Source of the DNA: Gonatopus flavifemur
Taxonomy: Eukaryota; Arthropoda; Insecta; Hymenoptera; Dryinidae
Assembly (NCBI GenBank): GCA_018340375.1
Contig: JAFFJZ010000014.1
Span: 620,001 to 684,000 of the forward strand
Direction: 5' to 3'
Length of the DNA stretch: 64,000 nucleotides
In this document: positions 1 to 11,110 of the stretch, piece by piece
Layout: each line of letters opens with the position of its first letter
How positions within the stretch are numbered: position 1 is the stretch's first letter
Translations under genes and position numbers: made by a program
The notes under the pieces: model-generated
Told to the model about the DNA's origin: nothing
Seen by the model: only the letters and a program-made list of their open reading frames with translations
The model's database searches: none

Positions 1-242
1 CATTCTCCGTTATGTTTCATCTACACGGAAAAAATTGTATGGTTGTTCCAACCAACTGTATGGCTGTCCCTGGTGAAAATGGGAACGAGAAGACAGAGTA
101 AACGAAGCGTATGTTGAAGGATAACAGAAACGTTAATGGAAAGTATACGAAGCTTGAATGGAAAGAATGCGAAGAGTATATGAAACAGGAATTGGAACGA
201 AGAAGGCGGGAAAAATTCGAGAAATCTAGACAAAAAAGTTGA

Positions 243-312
243 ACCCTGTGGTGAGAATCGAACCAGTGACTTTCACTATGGTAGGGTCTTACCCACTGAG
301 CCATGGATCGTC
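243..312 (-). repeat. tRNA-like SINE head or tRNA pseudogene
   Basis: On the minus strand an A-box (TGGCTCAGTGG, plus-strand 293-303) and a B-box (GGTTCGATTC, plus-strand 255-264) match the internal RNA polymerase III promoter consensus with normal tRNA spacing. A run of six T on the minus strand (232-237), just past the end, would serve as a Pol III terminator. The T-stem and acceptor stem do not pair properly, so this is not a working tRNA gene. It is best read as a tRNA-derived SINE head or a tRNA pseudogene. Confidence 0.6.
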
Positions 313-569
313 GTTGACATCGACTGCTGAAAGATGTTATTTGAAGTCAGAATAGGTATGACTCGCATACGCTCCATACAACCTACTATTATGTTACATC
401 AAGCATATGCAAAACGGGATCGGGAGTTTATGAGACGTATACAGAACGTATGATTTGATGACTTCCCAGCAAGCGGGTATCATACGCTCCAGGAAGAGGG
501 AATTGAGACATTTTCCGCTCCGTATACGTTTCCTTCTCGCTTCGTTTATACGATTCATTTCCACCAGGG

Positions 570-693
570 GTATTTGGCTCACCCCAAACTTATGGCTGTC
601 AGAACCAGCAATTGAATTGTGGCAAACAGATATTCAACAACATCAACCAAATTTCTGGTTCAGGCAGCCATAAGTTTAGGGTGAGCCAAATAC
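570..693. repeat. Hairpin element with 39 bp inverted repeats
   Basis: The arms at 570-608 and 655-693 are near-perfect reverse complements, with about 36 of 39 positions matching by eye. Each starts GTATTTGGCTCACCC, and they are separated by a loop of about 46 bases. The hairpin interrupts the right arm of the foldback element at 21-770, so it probably inserted later as an independent small non-autonomous element. Confidence 0.65.
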
Positions 694-860
694 AACTATA
701 CAGTTGGTGTATTTATTATATTACAACTATACAGTTGTCATAAACAACCATACAATTTTCTCGTGTAAATTTCGAAAACTACACATGTTTCTACAAAAAT
801 CATAGGAAAGTTTGATGGTATGGAAGTCTAGTGTGAGGGAGGGAGGGGGGTTGGTTAGAT

Positions 861-1260
861 GAGACCCTTTTAGTTGATACGGTTTGTGACAAAACTTCTT
901 TGGTTAATTTGATCCAATTTGACAACTATTCCGTGAAAGAGGAATCAAAGTTACAAAATAACAGGTTGACATTGTTTTGATTCTCCGAAATTCGAATGGG
1001 ACGGGGAGACCCCTGCATTCGGTCCGATCGAGCTGAAATGTTTGTGGAGTTAGTCGAGTCACATTTTATGACCATTCTGGGCCAGAAAGGGTGACTTGAC
1101 AAAAAAAATGGATGCAAAAAGAGGGATTGATCACATTTTTCAAAAAACTTCCGACCTTCGAGGGGGGGGGGGGTGAGACCGCGACAGTTTGTTCGATCGA
1201 GCTGAAATTTGTTTGGGGCTAGTTTGGGCACATTTGAAAACCATTCCGTGAATGTAAGAT
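861..1260. repeat. Three diverged tandem units
   Basis: A block starting GAGACC recurs at 861, 1006 and 1175. Each time it is followed by related text such as CGATCGAGCTGAAAT and, near the unit end, ACCATTCCGTGAA. Spacing is 145 and 169 bases. The units are strongly diverged and show no convincing coding potential; a 171-codon minus-strand open frame across them is probably incidental. A run of G lies at 1162-1173. Confidence 0.5.
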
Positions 1261-1500
1261 CGATATTCAAGAGAAACGGTTTTTCACTCCATTCCATCCG
1301 TGAGCCAAAACAATGAAACGACTGTAAATCATCCAATGACTTACTATTTGTAGCAGGACTACTTTTACATGGGACAGTCAAATAACGTAACAAAAGAGGA
1401 AGGTGAAAATACAAATCACTTATTTCATAATATCGATTCATCGCGGTAATGTAATCATTCAGCTAATGCAATATGAATCTGATGAATTCAAAATGAATTT

Positions 1501-1860
1501 ATGAATAATGTAGTGATAGAAGCTTTTTGTGAGGACTCCTTCGCTCCTTCGTTCCGGAGTAACGGGGAGCTTCATAATCGTTTCGAAAGTCTAGAAAATT
1601 TTTTGGTCTCCAAAATGGAAATTTCGTACACCGAAATGTTACTACAAATTCGGGGAACAATTTCGGTTTCGTGTTCGCCTATCTGCTTGTTGAGATCTCT
1701 ATCTGTCTGCCAACAAATTCTGGACGCGAATATCTCCCGTTCTTATCACTGGATCATTATAAAATTTCCATCGAAGTTGTAAACCTTGGTTGAACTGGTC
1801 CCATATAAGTTGCACTCTGATTCACTCAGAAGAAGTGGATGAGCAGTAGGGTGTTTTATT
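1501..1860. repeat. Dispersed noncoding repeat related to the 56-57 kb array
   Basis: The stretch around 1735-1830 contains ATAAAATTTCCATC, then AGTTGT, then a GGTCCCATAT-like block, in the same order and spacing as the units at 56.4-57.2 kb. Short open frames cross it but show no protein family. I read it as one or two diverged copies of an interspersed repeat. Confidence 0.35.
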
Positions 1861-1931
1861 TTGGAAGCTAAAAATTGTAATGTGAAATTATTGCAGACTT
1901 TGCTTACGCCTCGAATCTTAGCAATATAATA

Positions 1932-2025
1932 AGACCCCGCAATAAGAATACTCACCTTCTTCATTCAACCCAAGGCAACAACCGTTCGAGTGGAAAAGAG
2001 GGTGCGTGTTCTTATTGCGGGGTCT
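1932..2025. repeat. Small hairpin with perfect 17 bp arms
   Basis: AGACCCCGCAATAAGAA at 1932-1948 is the exact reverse complement of 2009-2025, with a 60 base loop. It is probably the terminal repeat of a very small non-autonomous element. Confidence 0.5.
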
Positions 2026-2179
2026 CACTGTATGGAAGTTATATGGATCGAATTCCAAGGAGATTGGAAAATACAATCTGTTGAGTGAGAGCGTGAGAAT
2101 GATCTCTGAAAAAGTAATTTGTTGTTTTTTTGAACTCACATATTGAATAACACTTGTAATACTTGGTTTCAATCACCTA

Positions 2180-2500
2180 ATAGTGAATAAAATCTTCTTT
2201 ATTCCGGCACGCGGCCGTTTCCAAGTTTTTTTTTCGTGGAGAACCGCAGGTTGAAAGTTGGCTGAATTGTCGTGACATATAGGGACTTGATTATCAGCTA
2301 CAATGTTGGCATTCGATAACAAGGATAAAATACACCGATTCTTGGAGGATTTCGCCTCAGAAATCTGATGGGATACGATTCATTTCGGTAGGGTAGACTG
2401 GCTACGGTTGAAACATTTTGACTTGAATCTTTTGTGAGAATTTCATTGCTGCAGTCAGATATAAGCTACAACGAGTTTCTAGTTACACATATATCCAGTT
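2180..2500. other. Unassigned sequence
   Basis: I see no open frame, RNA gene or clear repeat structure here. Confidence 0.4.
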
Positions 2501-2509
2501 ATCGAATGT

Positions 2510-2745
2510 ACATGAACAGAGAGAAATAATTACTATCATCGACAATATATTCCCTTGTTACAAGAAATTCATTTCTCCAGAAATATTTTCTCTTGATTCA
2601 AGAAAATTTTTCTGGAACCGAGCATAGATTTCTTGAATTGAGGAAATATTTTCTTGATTCAAGAAGATTTCTCTTGGCTCCACACCATATTAGCTGTATT
2701 CAAGAATATATTTTCTTGGTATTAGTAATTATTTTCCTCAGTGTG
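2510..2745. mobile_element. MITE-like element
   Basis: The left end GAGAAATAATTACTA and the right end, inverted as GAGGAAAATAATTACTA, form short imperfect terminal inverted repeats. The interior holds repeated TTCTTGATTCAAGAA half-palindromes, giving strong secondary-structure potential. There is no coding capacity. It abuts the large foldback element that starts at 2752. Confidence 0.45.
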
Positions 2746-2826
2746 CATTTGCAGAGTACCCAAAGTATTATGGGGAAGAAAAAACACGAATTTCAGCGCC
2801 GCCAGGGAGTTGTCTTGGAACTATAA

Positions 2827-2880
2827 GTGATATATATATGTATATTTGTACATATATATATATATATATATATAGTATAT
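2827..2880. repeat. TA-rich microsatellite
   Basis: An alternating TA/TG tract lies in the left arm of the foldback element. A shorter, diverged counterpart is present in the right arm near 14700-14735. Confidence 0.8.
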
Positions 2881-3310
2881 CACGTGACCATATTCCCTGT
2901 ATACCACCTGACTATATTAGATATTTGAAGATTTGCAGAAATGATTTGATACATTCCGATACGCATTCGTACCATGGGGATGAGTATGAATGGAAAATGT
3001 AATTTTCATTGATGTTGAAAAAATCATTGATTGATTCAAATGATGGATTGTTCTTCTTAAAATCAGATTATCCCTCAGAGCCCTGAGGAAGTTGAGATTC
3101 AAGGGGCCCTTCCAGAATCAATGAATTTTGTCTTGTTCTTCTGAAAATCTAATTATCCCCAAGAACAAAGTAGAATATGATTCGAATATCGCGTATCCTA
3201 ATGTGAACTGAGCATATATGGAAATATTCATGAAGTTTGAATCATTTTTTTTATGAGAAAAAACTAAAACATGTATTTTCATATTTTTCTAGAGGATACT
3301 TGATAGGTAT

Positions 3311-3693
3311 TGTTGATCGAGTTCGCGGCAAATATGGAAGAAAGGAGGATAAATAAACTTCCAGCGAGCACGTTTTAATCTGTGAACACGCGTCGTTTAT
3401 TACGCTCACAAAATACAGCCCGTCTTCTAACGTTTGTACACGTTCATGGTACGAGAGGAACTGATCTTCTTCTCTCAAAATTATATAGGAGGGGTATAGC
3501 CCCTCGCACGCATCTTATAAGCACATATAAATCTATCGTGTGTCGATACACAGTTGATAATACAGTACTTGAATTATCCTAATTACGGTAGTGCCCTTCG
3601 TTAGGCGCGACTTACTCTATACAAGCGCGGGACCCTGACGCCAGGCGTGTGAAGAGTTGCACATAGCTTATAACTCAAGCTTGCAATCTAACA
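3311..3693 (-). repeat. 3' LTR of BEL/Pao copy 1
   Basis: Direct repeat of 12783-13154. On the coding (minus) strand it starts TGTTAGATTGCAAGC and ends CGATCAACA, giving the usual TG...CA boundaries. It sits at the 3' side of the minus-strand coding region. Confidence 0.92.
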
Positions 3694-3885
3694 TTTCCAC
3701 CCACCTCGTTTTGATGTACAATATTCAAAACGAAATCAACACTGAGATACAATGTTCATGAAAACTATATGCATTTCGTCAACGGGAGGCGGGTGGTAGC
3801 ATCATAACCAAAAACAGAAATAATCTTCATACAGAACTTAAATCCAAAAGCGTTTGAGAAAGCGCTGATATAAGCGATACGATGG

Positions 3886-5571
3886 CTAGTGAAGTTGAGC
3901 TCCTGTATCCGGTCTCGGTACTGGAACAAGTTTAAGAAACGGCCGCTCCAACTTCGAGTCGCAGGTGCGTACCTTCACTACCCTAATTAACCCGTCAGGA
4001 CCGGGGTAAGTCTCGACAACCCTCGCAATAGGCCACTTCGCAGGAGGAGATGTTCAGCTTGACACCAACACTAAATCATCAACCCTGATAGCGGGTTGGG
4101 AAGTGGTCCATTCATATCGAGTCTGCAAAGACTACACTTACTGGTGCGACCAGCTCCTCCACCAATCCTGAAGCATTTGCTGAAGAAACTTCCATCGCCT
4201 CAACGGAGCAATATTTTCCCCTAAAAGGCAAGGCACTGGCAGCAAAAATGAAGTTGACCCAATCAAAAGATGAGCGGGAGTTAGAATCGTAGTATCTGAA
4301 GGGTCGCTAGAGAGAGGAAGCAGAGGACGCGAATTGAGGCAAGCCTCTATTTGTGCGAGAAGCGTGTGAAATTCCTCAAAAGTTGAAGTACTCTCTCCGA
4401 CCACTCGGCGCAGGTGGTGCTTCGTGGATTTGACAGCAGCCTCCCAAATACCCCCAAAATGAAGCGCACCAGGAGGATTGGACCGCCATGATGTACCCTG
4501 AGATGCTAGTGCGGTAGACAAATTCCGCGAAAAAGCTGACCACTTGCTGTACATATCCCTGAGCTCTCGATCGGCACCCACAAACGTGGGACCCTGGTCG
4601 CTATATAAAACTGAGCAATGGCCTCTACGCGTCGTGAAACGCCGGAAAGCAGCGATGAACCCCTCGCTATCGTAGCCAGAAACCAACTCGAGATGAACGG
4701 CCTTCGTAGCGAGACATATAAAAATAGCTACATAGCCCTTATAGGACTTAAGTCCTCTGCCCGGGGAGCATCGGATTCGATAAGGACCAGCATAATCCAC
4801 CCCAGCATTAGAGAACGGTCGGCTCGGTTTTGTTCTCACCTGAGGCAGTGAGCCCAACTTTTGGTACGCTGTACTACCCCTGAACCTTGTGCACGGGGAA
4901 CATTTATTAATCACCAAACGTACCAACTGGCCCCCGCGCACCACCCAGTATTCTTGGCACATGGTCGCCAGCGTAAGCCTGATGCCACCATGAAGCGTTC
5001 TAACATGGCTATGCTCGGCCAGGAGATGAGCAAGGCGAGCCTCGTAAGGCAAAATGGACGGATCTTTCTCATCGTAGCACAACCAAGAACTTTGAAGCCT
5101 TCCAGCTACTCGCCATAAACCCTTGTCTTCAAACGGATCCAATTCAGCGATGATGTTAGATTTTGGAAACCCATCTTTGAACATCATCCGGATTCCTGCA
5201 GCGTAATGAGAGCGCTGCGTGACAAAAACAAGAACCCGCCGAGCTCTCTCCAGCTCCTCGGCAGTCAAAAAGACGCCGTCCCTTCCCTGGGCGATCCTGA
5301 ACCAGCTGTAAGCGAACAGCTTGGATTGGCTTAGCGAGGCTGGCTCGACTTTCTCGGCCAAACAACTAATGAAGCGCAACACATAAGCAGTTACCCTAGC
5401 CAATTTTGGATACGAAGAGTACCTGTCAAGCAATTCCCGGACTCCAGGTGGCTTGTCCTCAGCACCATGACTAACAACTAATGAAGCGAGCTCAGCCACC
5501 GGTGGATCCACGCTACTCACGAAAGGCTCAGGCAAACGTTCGGTCTTCGAAAGCCACCTGGGGCTTTTCCA
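3886..5571 (-). pseudogene. BEL/Pao copy 1 integrase region
   Basis: This is the C-terminal part of Pol. It would insert the cDNA copy into the genome. The 465-codon frame at 4138-5535 holds a His/Cys zinc-binding module (two His near HSHVRTLH, Cys pair KCSPCTRF). The DDE core follows: Asp in GVDYAGPY, Asp in YSDQGPTF and Glu in GGIWEAAVKS. The second motif is usually SDNG in this family. An in-frame TAG near 5570 separates it from the RNase H frame. Downstream of 4138 a DUF5641-like C-terminal domain can still be read to about 3886 in another frame, with an internal TGA. The reading is broken in at least three places, so no active integrase is made. Confidence 0.88.
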
Positions 5572-7361
5572 CTATGAAGCGTAATCTAATGAAACCTCAG
5601 GGCTGATACCCCTGGACGCACAGTCAGCGGGATTATCTGTCGATTTAACGTGCCTTCGATGAGCGCTGGGTTGGCCAGCATGAATCTTGGCACACCTGTT
5701 GGCTATAAATACGGGCCACCTTGAAGGGTGGGATCGTAGCCAATACAGGACATCCATCGAGTCTGTCCACAGATGCGTCGAGTGCACTCCGATTCCAAGA
5801 GAATCCTCAGTTCTCTTGGCCAGCTGTGCCAACAAGACGGCAGCACACAATTCCAGCCGAGGTATTGTTATCGTGGTCTCAATCAGAGCCACTCCAGTCT
5901 TAGCCTGCAGCATATGCACAGCTATCTGATGGTCGTGTATTACGCGCAAATACAGCACCGCGCCGTAAGCCAACGAAGACGCGTCGGAGAACCCACCGAC
6001 TCCTACCCTAGCTCCGAGAAGATAATCCAGCCAACGATCAACCCTAACATTATTGAGAATCGGGAGACTGCTATACCATTTCAGCCACTGCTGGCGCAAA
6101 TCAGCGGGCAACTCACTGTCCCAATCCAGTTCCGACAACCACAGCTGTTGCAGATGAATCATGGCCGCAACAACCACTGGGGCCACCCAGCCTAGTGGGT
6201 CAAAAATCCCTGCCACCTTGGACAACACCACCCTCTTAGTCCAGGATTCCCTTTCCTCTAAGTTACCTATCCTAAACAAGAACTGATCATACACAGGGTC
6301 CCAGGTCAAGCCCAAAACATCACATACCTCACCCGGAGACCTCACTACCTGAACATCCTCCCCCCCAGTTGCTTCCAGCAATCTGACATCATTGGCCAGC
6401 CACTTGTGAAGCGCGAAGCCACCCACCTTGCAAATTCCAATGAGCTCACTTTGCTTCAGCAAACCCTCTTCCATGCTATGACCATCCGAAGGCATATCAT
6501 CCATATATGCATCGCGCCGAAGTATTTCGGCCCCGAGGGGGTAGTCCTGCTCATCATCCGCTAACCGTCGCAACACCCTCATCGCAAGAAATGGACTCGA
6601 CACCATGCCGTACGTGACTGTTTGAAGCAGCCAAGCTTGCACGGGTTCATCGGTGTTCTGCCGCCGAAGAATGCCTTGATAGGCCTGATGATTAGGAAGC
6701 ACCTTAATTTGTCGGAACATCTGCCTGATTTTGGCGACAAACACATATCGAAATTGACGCCGGCAACAGATAACCTCGGCCAGATCAGGCAGCAAATTGG
6801 GTCCACAGAGCAGTGAGTCATTGATGGATGTACCATCAGCACATCTAGCGGAACCGTTGAAAACAGTTCTAATTTTGACGTTGGACCCTGAGCCCTTCAG
6901 AACCCCATGATGAGGCAGGAGGAACGTACAACTAGAATTCTTAGCCGGGCCAAGAGCCAGCATATGGTTTTGTTCAGCGTAATCGAGCATAAATCGGTAT
7001 AGAGGCCGGCGAAAACCTCATCCCTAGCAAAACGTTTTTCCATTCTATCCAATGCCCGCTGAGCCAAGCCGGATGATCCACGAAAATCTTTGTCCATAGA
7101 ACCGGGGCTTTCGAAAGGAAGATTTACTATATAGCGGCCCGAGTCATCTCGAACAGTGGTCTCCTGGAAAATTCTCTCAGCACTCTCTTCATCCGGAGGA
7201 GAAATCTTGGCTTCCCCCGAAGGGATATGCTCTTGCTCGCAAAAACGCTGGAACAACTCATCAAGCGACATATCTTCGGCCACATGCAAGACGGTGAGCC
7301 CTTTTCGCGCATTCGATTCCGACGAAGGGCCTGATATGATCCAACCTAATTTAGTGCCCAT
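5572..7361 (-). pseudogene. BEL/Pao copy 1 reverse transcriptase and RNase H
   Basis: The 472-codon frame 5572-6990 contains the RT fingers and palm, the YMDD catalytic box (AYMDDMPSDG) and a BEL/Pao RNase H domain (GGFSDASSLAYGAVLY, then LWTDSMDVLYWL). Its N-terminal part (6897-7361, from MGTKLGWIISG) is in another frame; the two join through a one-base indel near 6990. RT motif A reads VAKIRQMFRQ, where the family normally has Asp (ADI), so a metal-binding residue is replaced by Lys. The upstream end at about 7360 is where the LINE inserted; the gag-protease half resumes at 11143. Confidence 0.9.
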
Positions 7362-7595
7362 GGCTATGGACTATGCCCATGGCTATATTGGAATGCGGTA
7401 GTAGGACAAGGAAAAGAGGACAACATTATAGGAGATTTCGCGTTAGGGAGGAGGAACGATAGAGGACAACGTTGAGTCGAATTTTATGAAAATCATAAGA
7501 TGGTTATCACAAACACTATATTCGAAAAACATCCAAGAAGAATCTACACTTGGAAAATGCCAGGAGATACAGCAAGATACCAAATTGATTACATA

Positions 7596-8888
7596 CGAGG
7601 GTGGATTGATAAGTTTCCGGCCTGACCAAGAGATGGCGCCACTAGGCCTACCTTGAGGTGGCGTTTTATAGTACCATCCTTAGATAGCTTGTAGCTATAG
7701 TTTCAGTCCGATCGCCATGTTAGTTTAGTTTTGAGAGCACGCTGACCAAGACGCCTCTGTGTTTTTCGTGGAAATGGAAAAGCTGGAAAATCGTGCTGTC
7801 ATCAAATACTTTTGTTTGGAGGGGTTAACGCCGAAGGAAATTGAAGAAGAGATGGACTCAACACTGGGGACATCCTCCCCATCATATTCAACCGTTAAGC
7901 AGTGGGTTTCCGAGTTCAAAGAGGGTCGTGTGAGCACCTCTGATGAGCCTCGCTCAGGACGCCCCATTGAGGTCACAACTCCAGATATGATCGAAAAAAT
8001 CCATCAAATAGTGCTGAAAGGTCGCAGATTAAAAGTTCGTGAGATAGCTGAGACCTGTAAGATGTCATATGAACGTGCACACAATATTTTGCACCAACAT
8101 TTGTACATGGAAAAGCTCTGTGCAAGATGGGTGCCGCGTTTGCTAACAGTCGGCAAAAATTGATTCGAAAGAACATTTCTACCGCCAATTTGGCGTTGTA
8201 TAAGCGTAATCCAAGCGAATTTTTGCGTCGATTCGTAACCGTTGACGGAACTTGGGTCCACCACTACACTCCTGAAACCAAAGAACAGTCTAAACAGTGG
8301 ATTGCACCAGGGGAACCAACTCCAAAGAAGGCAAAAACAATTTTTTCGGCGAACAAGGTTATGGCTACTGTTTTTTGGGATGCAAGAGGTATTATATACA
8401 TTGATTACCTTGAAAAGGGTAAAACTATCACTGGTCAATACTACGCAGACTTATTGCAACGTTTGAGCCACGAAGTGAAAATTCAACGACCTCATCTGGC
8501 GAAGAAAAAAATCTTGTTCCATCACGATAACGCACCAGCGCACACGTCAATCGTTGCGATGGCTAAAATCAACGATCTGAAGTTTGAATTAATGCCGCAC
8601 CCTCCCTACTCTCCAGACCTAGCCCCGAGTGACTATTATCTGTTTCCTCACCTCAAAAAATGGCTTGGCGGTGAGAGATTCGCGGACAATGAAGAAGTAA
8701 TCGAAGCTGTAAATGAGTATTTTGAGGAGCTTGACGGATCAGTCTATAGAGATGGCATTACTAGACTAGAACACCGCTATGAGAAATGTATCAGCCTTGG
8801 AGGAGATTATGTTGAGAAATGGAAAAAAAAAAATTCTTAAAACCGTTGTTTTCCTTGGTCAGGCCGGGAACTTATCAATCCACCCTCG
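7596..8888 (+). mobile_element. DD34D mariner element (1)
   Basis: Terminal inverted repeats of 32 bp, matching at 31 positions, start CGAGGGTGGATTGATAAGTT at both ends. The element is flanked by TA at 7594-7595 and 8889-8890, the canonical mariner target duplication. At about 1.29 kb it has normal mariner length. Removing it and one TA restores the LINE reading frame, so it is the youngest layer of the nest. Confidence 0.95.
7759..8840 (+). pseudogene. Mariner transposase with one frameshift
   Basis: Cut-and-paste transposase of the mariner family. The N-terminal half (7759 to about 8150) has the paired-like helix-turn-helix with [19 protein letters not shown] and the WVPRLLT motif. A one-base indel near 8150 moves the frame to 8127-8840. 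The second half has the catalytic triad: Asp in TVDGTWVHHY (usually DETW, so Glu is replaced by Gly), Asp in HHDNAPAHTS, and the third Asp in YSPDLAPSDYYLF with 34 residues between the last two. Otherwise the protein is near full length. Its flanking TIRs are intact, so the element might still be mobilised in trans. Confidence 0.92.
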
Positions 8889-9535
8889 TATTAGTGAACC
8901 AAAGATTTAGAAATCAAGTGAAAAACTGTAAAACTTATCCCGGTGCAGATATGGATAGTGATCATTATATGTTGATGATGAAATGTTCTCTGGAATTCAA
9001 ATCTCTGAAGAAGAAAAGGAAAATGCAGGAAAGATGGAATTTGAAGAACCTCAAGCAAAAACAAACACATGAGGCATTCGAGAAAATGTTGGATGGAAAA
9101 TTGGGAGATCAAAAAGAGAAAGACTTGGGAATAGAGAGGAGATGGACAAAGATGGAGGGGAATATAAGAGAATGTGCGGATAAGATTTTGAAGAATGATG
9201 GAGTAGAAGCCGAGAACCCATGGATAACGGGAGAAATTTCAGAATTGATAAATGAAAGAAGAAAATACGAGAATAATGATAGCCAAGAAGGCCAGCAACG
9301 ATACAAATTATTGAGAAATAAAATAATAAGAGAATCAAGGGAAGCAAGAGGACAGTGGTTAGGATAGGAATGTCAGGAAATAGGAATAAGATTGCATTTA
9401 GGAAAAATAGATGAAGCATATAGGATTATTCAAAGATTTTTCGGACAAATGAAATCTAGAAGCAATAAGATTAGGAACTCTCTAGGACGACAATTGATAT
9501 AAACGGAAGAGAAAATAGAACAGTAGATCAATCAT

Positions 9536-11110
9536 TTGGAAGACTTGTATAGAGGAAACGATGATATAGCACTATTAGAGAAGGAGGAGGATGTAGATGG
9601 GGAAGAATTGGGAGATTCGATATTGAGATCAGAATTCGACAAGGCTTTGAGAGGATTGAAAAATAATAAAGCGCCAGGCATAGATGGCATAAGTGCGGAC
9701 CTTATGAAAGCCTCCAGTGAAGGAACTCGCGACGCACTGTTTGAATTGATTAGAGATATGTACGAAAAAGGAGAAGTACCGGAAGATTTCCAAAAGAATA
9801 AAATAGTCGCTATCCCGAGAAAACAAGGGGCAGACAAATGCGAGAACTACAGAACGATCAGTTTAACTCCACATGCTTCGAAAATACTGACCAAAATTAT
9901 ATACAGGAGGATGGAAAATAAAATAGAGAGTAGATTGGCAGAGGATCAGTTTGGTTTTAGAAAAAATAGGAGAACGCGAGAAGCAATCTTAGCACTCAGG
10001 GCAGTAATAGAGAAAAGGATAGCGCTGAAGAAATCTGTGTACATAGGTTTTGTAGATATACAAAAGGCTTCCGATAATGTGGACTGGGAGAAGATGTTTG
10101 CGATCCTGAAGAAGGTGGGGATGAATTATAAAGATAGAAGAATAATATACGAATTATATAACAATCAAAGTGCAATAATGGACATAGGTGGTCAGGAAGG
10201 GGAAGCACAAATAGGAAGAGGAGTGAGACAAGGATGCTCATTATCGCCACTGATTTTCAATTTATATATAGAAGAAGCAATGAACGAAGTGAAGGAGGAA
10301 ATTCAATCGAAATTACAGATTCAGGGAGAAAATATAAGTATGTTGAGATTCGCGGATGACATAGCTATATTGGCCACGAGTAGTACTGAGTTAGAAAATA
10401 TTCTCAACACTATGAGAGCAATATTATTGGAAAACTATTGTATGAATATAAATGAAGACAAAACAAAATTCATGAAGTGTACAGCAGCGAAAACAGCTAG
10501 AAGAACGAGAATCAAAATAGATACCGAGACAATTGAACAGGTGAAAGAATTTAAATTTCTAGGAAGCATAATCACAGAGAACGGCAAAAGCGAAAGAGAT
10601 GTAAGAGCAAGAATAGCACAAGGGGAACAAGCTTTTTATCAAAAGAGACAGTTATTATGCTCAAAAACTATAAGCTTGGAAGTAAGGAAGAAATTCTTGA
10701 AAAGTTACGTTTGGAGCACAGCATTGTATGGTTGCGAAACTCGGACAATGGGGAAAACTGATCAACGAAGACTTGAAGCTTTCGAAATGTGGTGTTATAG
10801 GAGGATGCTCAGAATAAAATGGATAGACAAAGTCAAAAATGAAGAAGTACTCGAGCAGATAAATGAAGAAAGAAATCTTTTGAAACACATCGTGAAGAGG
10901 AGAAGCAATCTTATAGGACACACATTACGGCATGAGAGTTTATTGAAGACAATATTGGAAGGGAAAATGAATGGTCAAACTGGTAAAGGTGGGCCTAGAG
11001 CAAGTTATATGAAGCAAATCGTACAAGACAAGGGATGTAGTAGATATGTAGAAATTAAACGTTTGGCGGATAATAGACAGGGGTGGAGGGTTTCATCAAA
11101 CCAGTCGTAA
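9536..11110 (+). CDS. RTE-like LINE reverse transcriptase ORF (partial)
   Basis: This 524-codon open frame encodes the RT of the LINE. Palm motifs are in order: NNKAPGIDGI, QFGFRKNR, VYIGFVDIQKASDNVDW (motif A Asp present), RQGCSLSPLIFN, and the catalytic box LRFADDIAILA. The thumb and C-terminal tail (ALYGCETRTM, CYRRMLRI, LIGHTLRHES) match RTE-clade elements. The frame is open to its natural stop, but the endonuclease part lies upstream in a different frame and the 5' end is missing. The copy therefore cannot act alone. The start codon chosen is only the first GTG/ATG-type codon of the open stretch; the original protein would have begun far upstream. Confidence 0.85.
   Translation: MEDLYRGNDDIALLEKEEDVDGEELGDSILRSEFDKALRGLKNNKAPGIDGISADLMKASSEGTRDALFELIRDMYEKGEVPEDFQKNKIVAIPRKQGADKCENYRTISLTPHASKILTKIIYRRMENKIESRLAEDQFGFRKNRRTREAILALRAVIEKRIALKKSVYIGFVDIQKASDNVDWEKMFAILKKVGMNYKDRRIIYELYNNQSAIMDIGGQEGEAQIGRGVRQGCSLSPLIFNLYIEEAMNEVKEEIQSKLQIQGENISMLRFADDIAILATSSTELENILNTMRAILLENYCMNINEDKTKFMKCTAAKTARRTRIKIDTETIEQVKEFKFLGSIITENGKSERDVRARIAQGEQAFYQKRQLLCSKTISLEVRKKFLKSYVWSTALYGCETRTMGKTDQRRLEAFEMWCYRRMLRIKWIDKVKNEEVLEQINEERNLLKHIVKRRSNLIGHTLRHESLLKTILEGKMNGQTGKGGPRASYMKQIVQDKGCSRYVEIKRLADNRQGWRVSSNQS

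Larger units (their letters stand above)
21..770. mobile_element. Foldback (long inverted repeat) element
   Basis: The two ends are inverted copies of each other. The left arm starts TACACGGAAAAAATTGTATG and the right arm, read on the minus strand, starts TACACGAGAAAATTGTATGG. Pairing continues inward through a block ending in CCCTGGTGAAAATG (about 70-83) that recurs inverted near 555-570. The right arm is interrupted by a separate hairpin (570-693), and a tRNA-like sequence lies inside the left half. No transposase is encoded, so this is a non-autonomous element. The family is not recognised; the ACACGGAAAAA start also occurs in the foldback elements near 55 kb. Confidence 0.7.
7400..9367 (+). 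pseudogene. RTE-like endonuclease C-terminal part, split by mariner
   Basis: Upstream of the mariner the translation reads with endonuclease-like text (ITNTIFEKHPRRIYTW, then YQIDYI). It resumes immediately after the mariner with LVNQRFRNQVKNCKTYPGAD and MDSDHYMLMMKC, the SDH-containing end of an APE-type endonuclease. In a target-primed LINE this domain nicks the target DNA. The first part also contains an in-frame stop near 7475. Charged linker sequence follows to 9367, then the frame breaks before the RT frame. Confidence 0.82.

Noticed and set aside
243..312. Functional tRNA gene
   Set aside because: The A- and B-boxes fit, but the T-stem and acceptor stem do not pair, so it is a SINE head or pseudogene.
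926..1441. 171-codon minus-strand open frame
   Set aside because: It lies over diverged tandem noncoding repeats and its translation has no family-like pattern.
4618..5118. Plus-strand open frames within the integrase region
   Set aside because: They are antisense shadows of the minus-strand BEL/Pao integrase.
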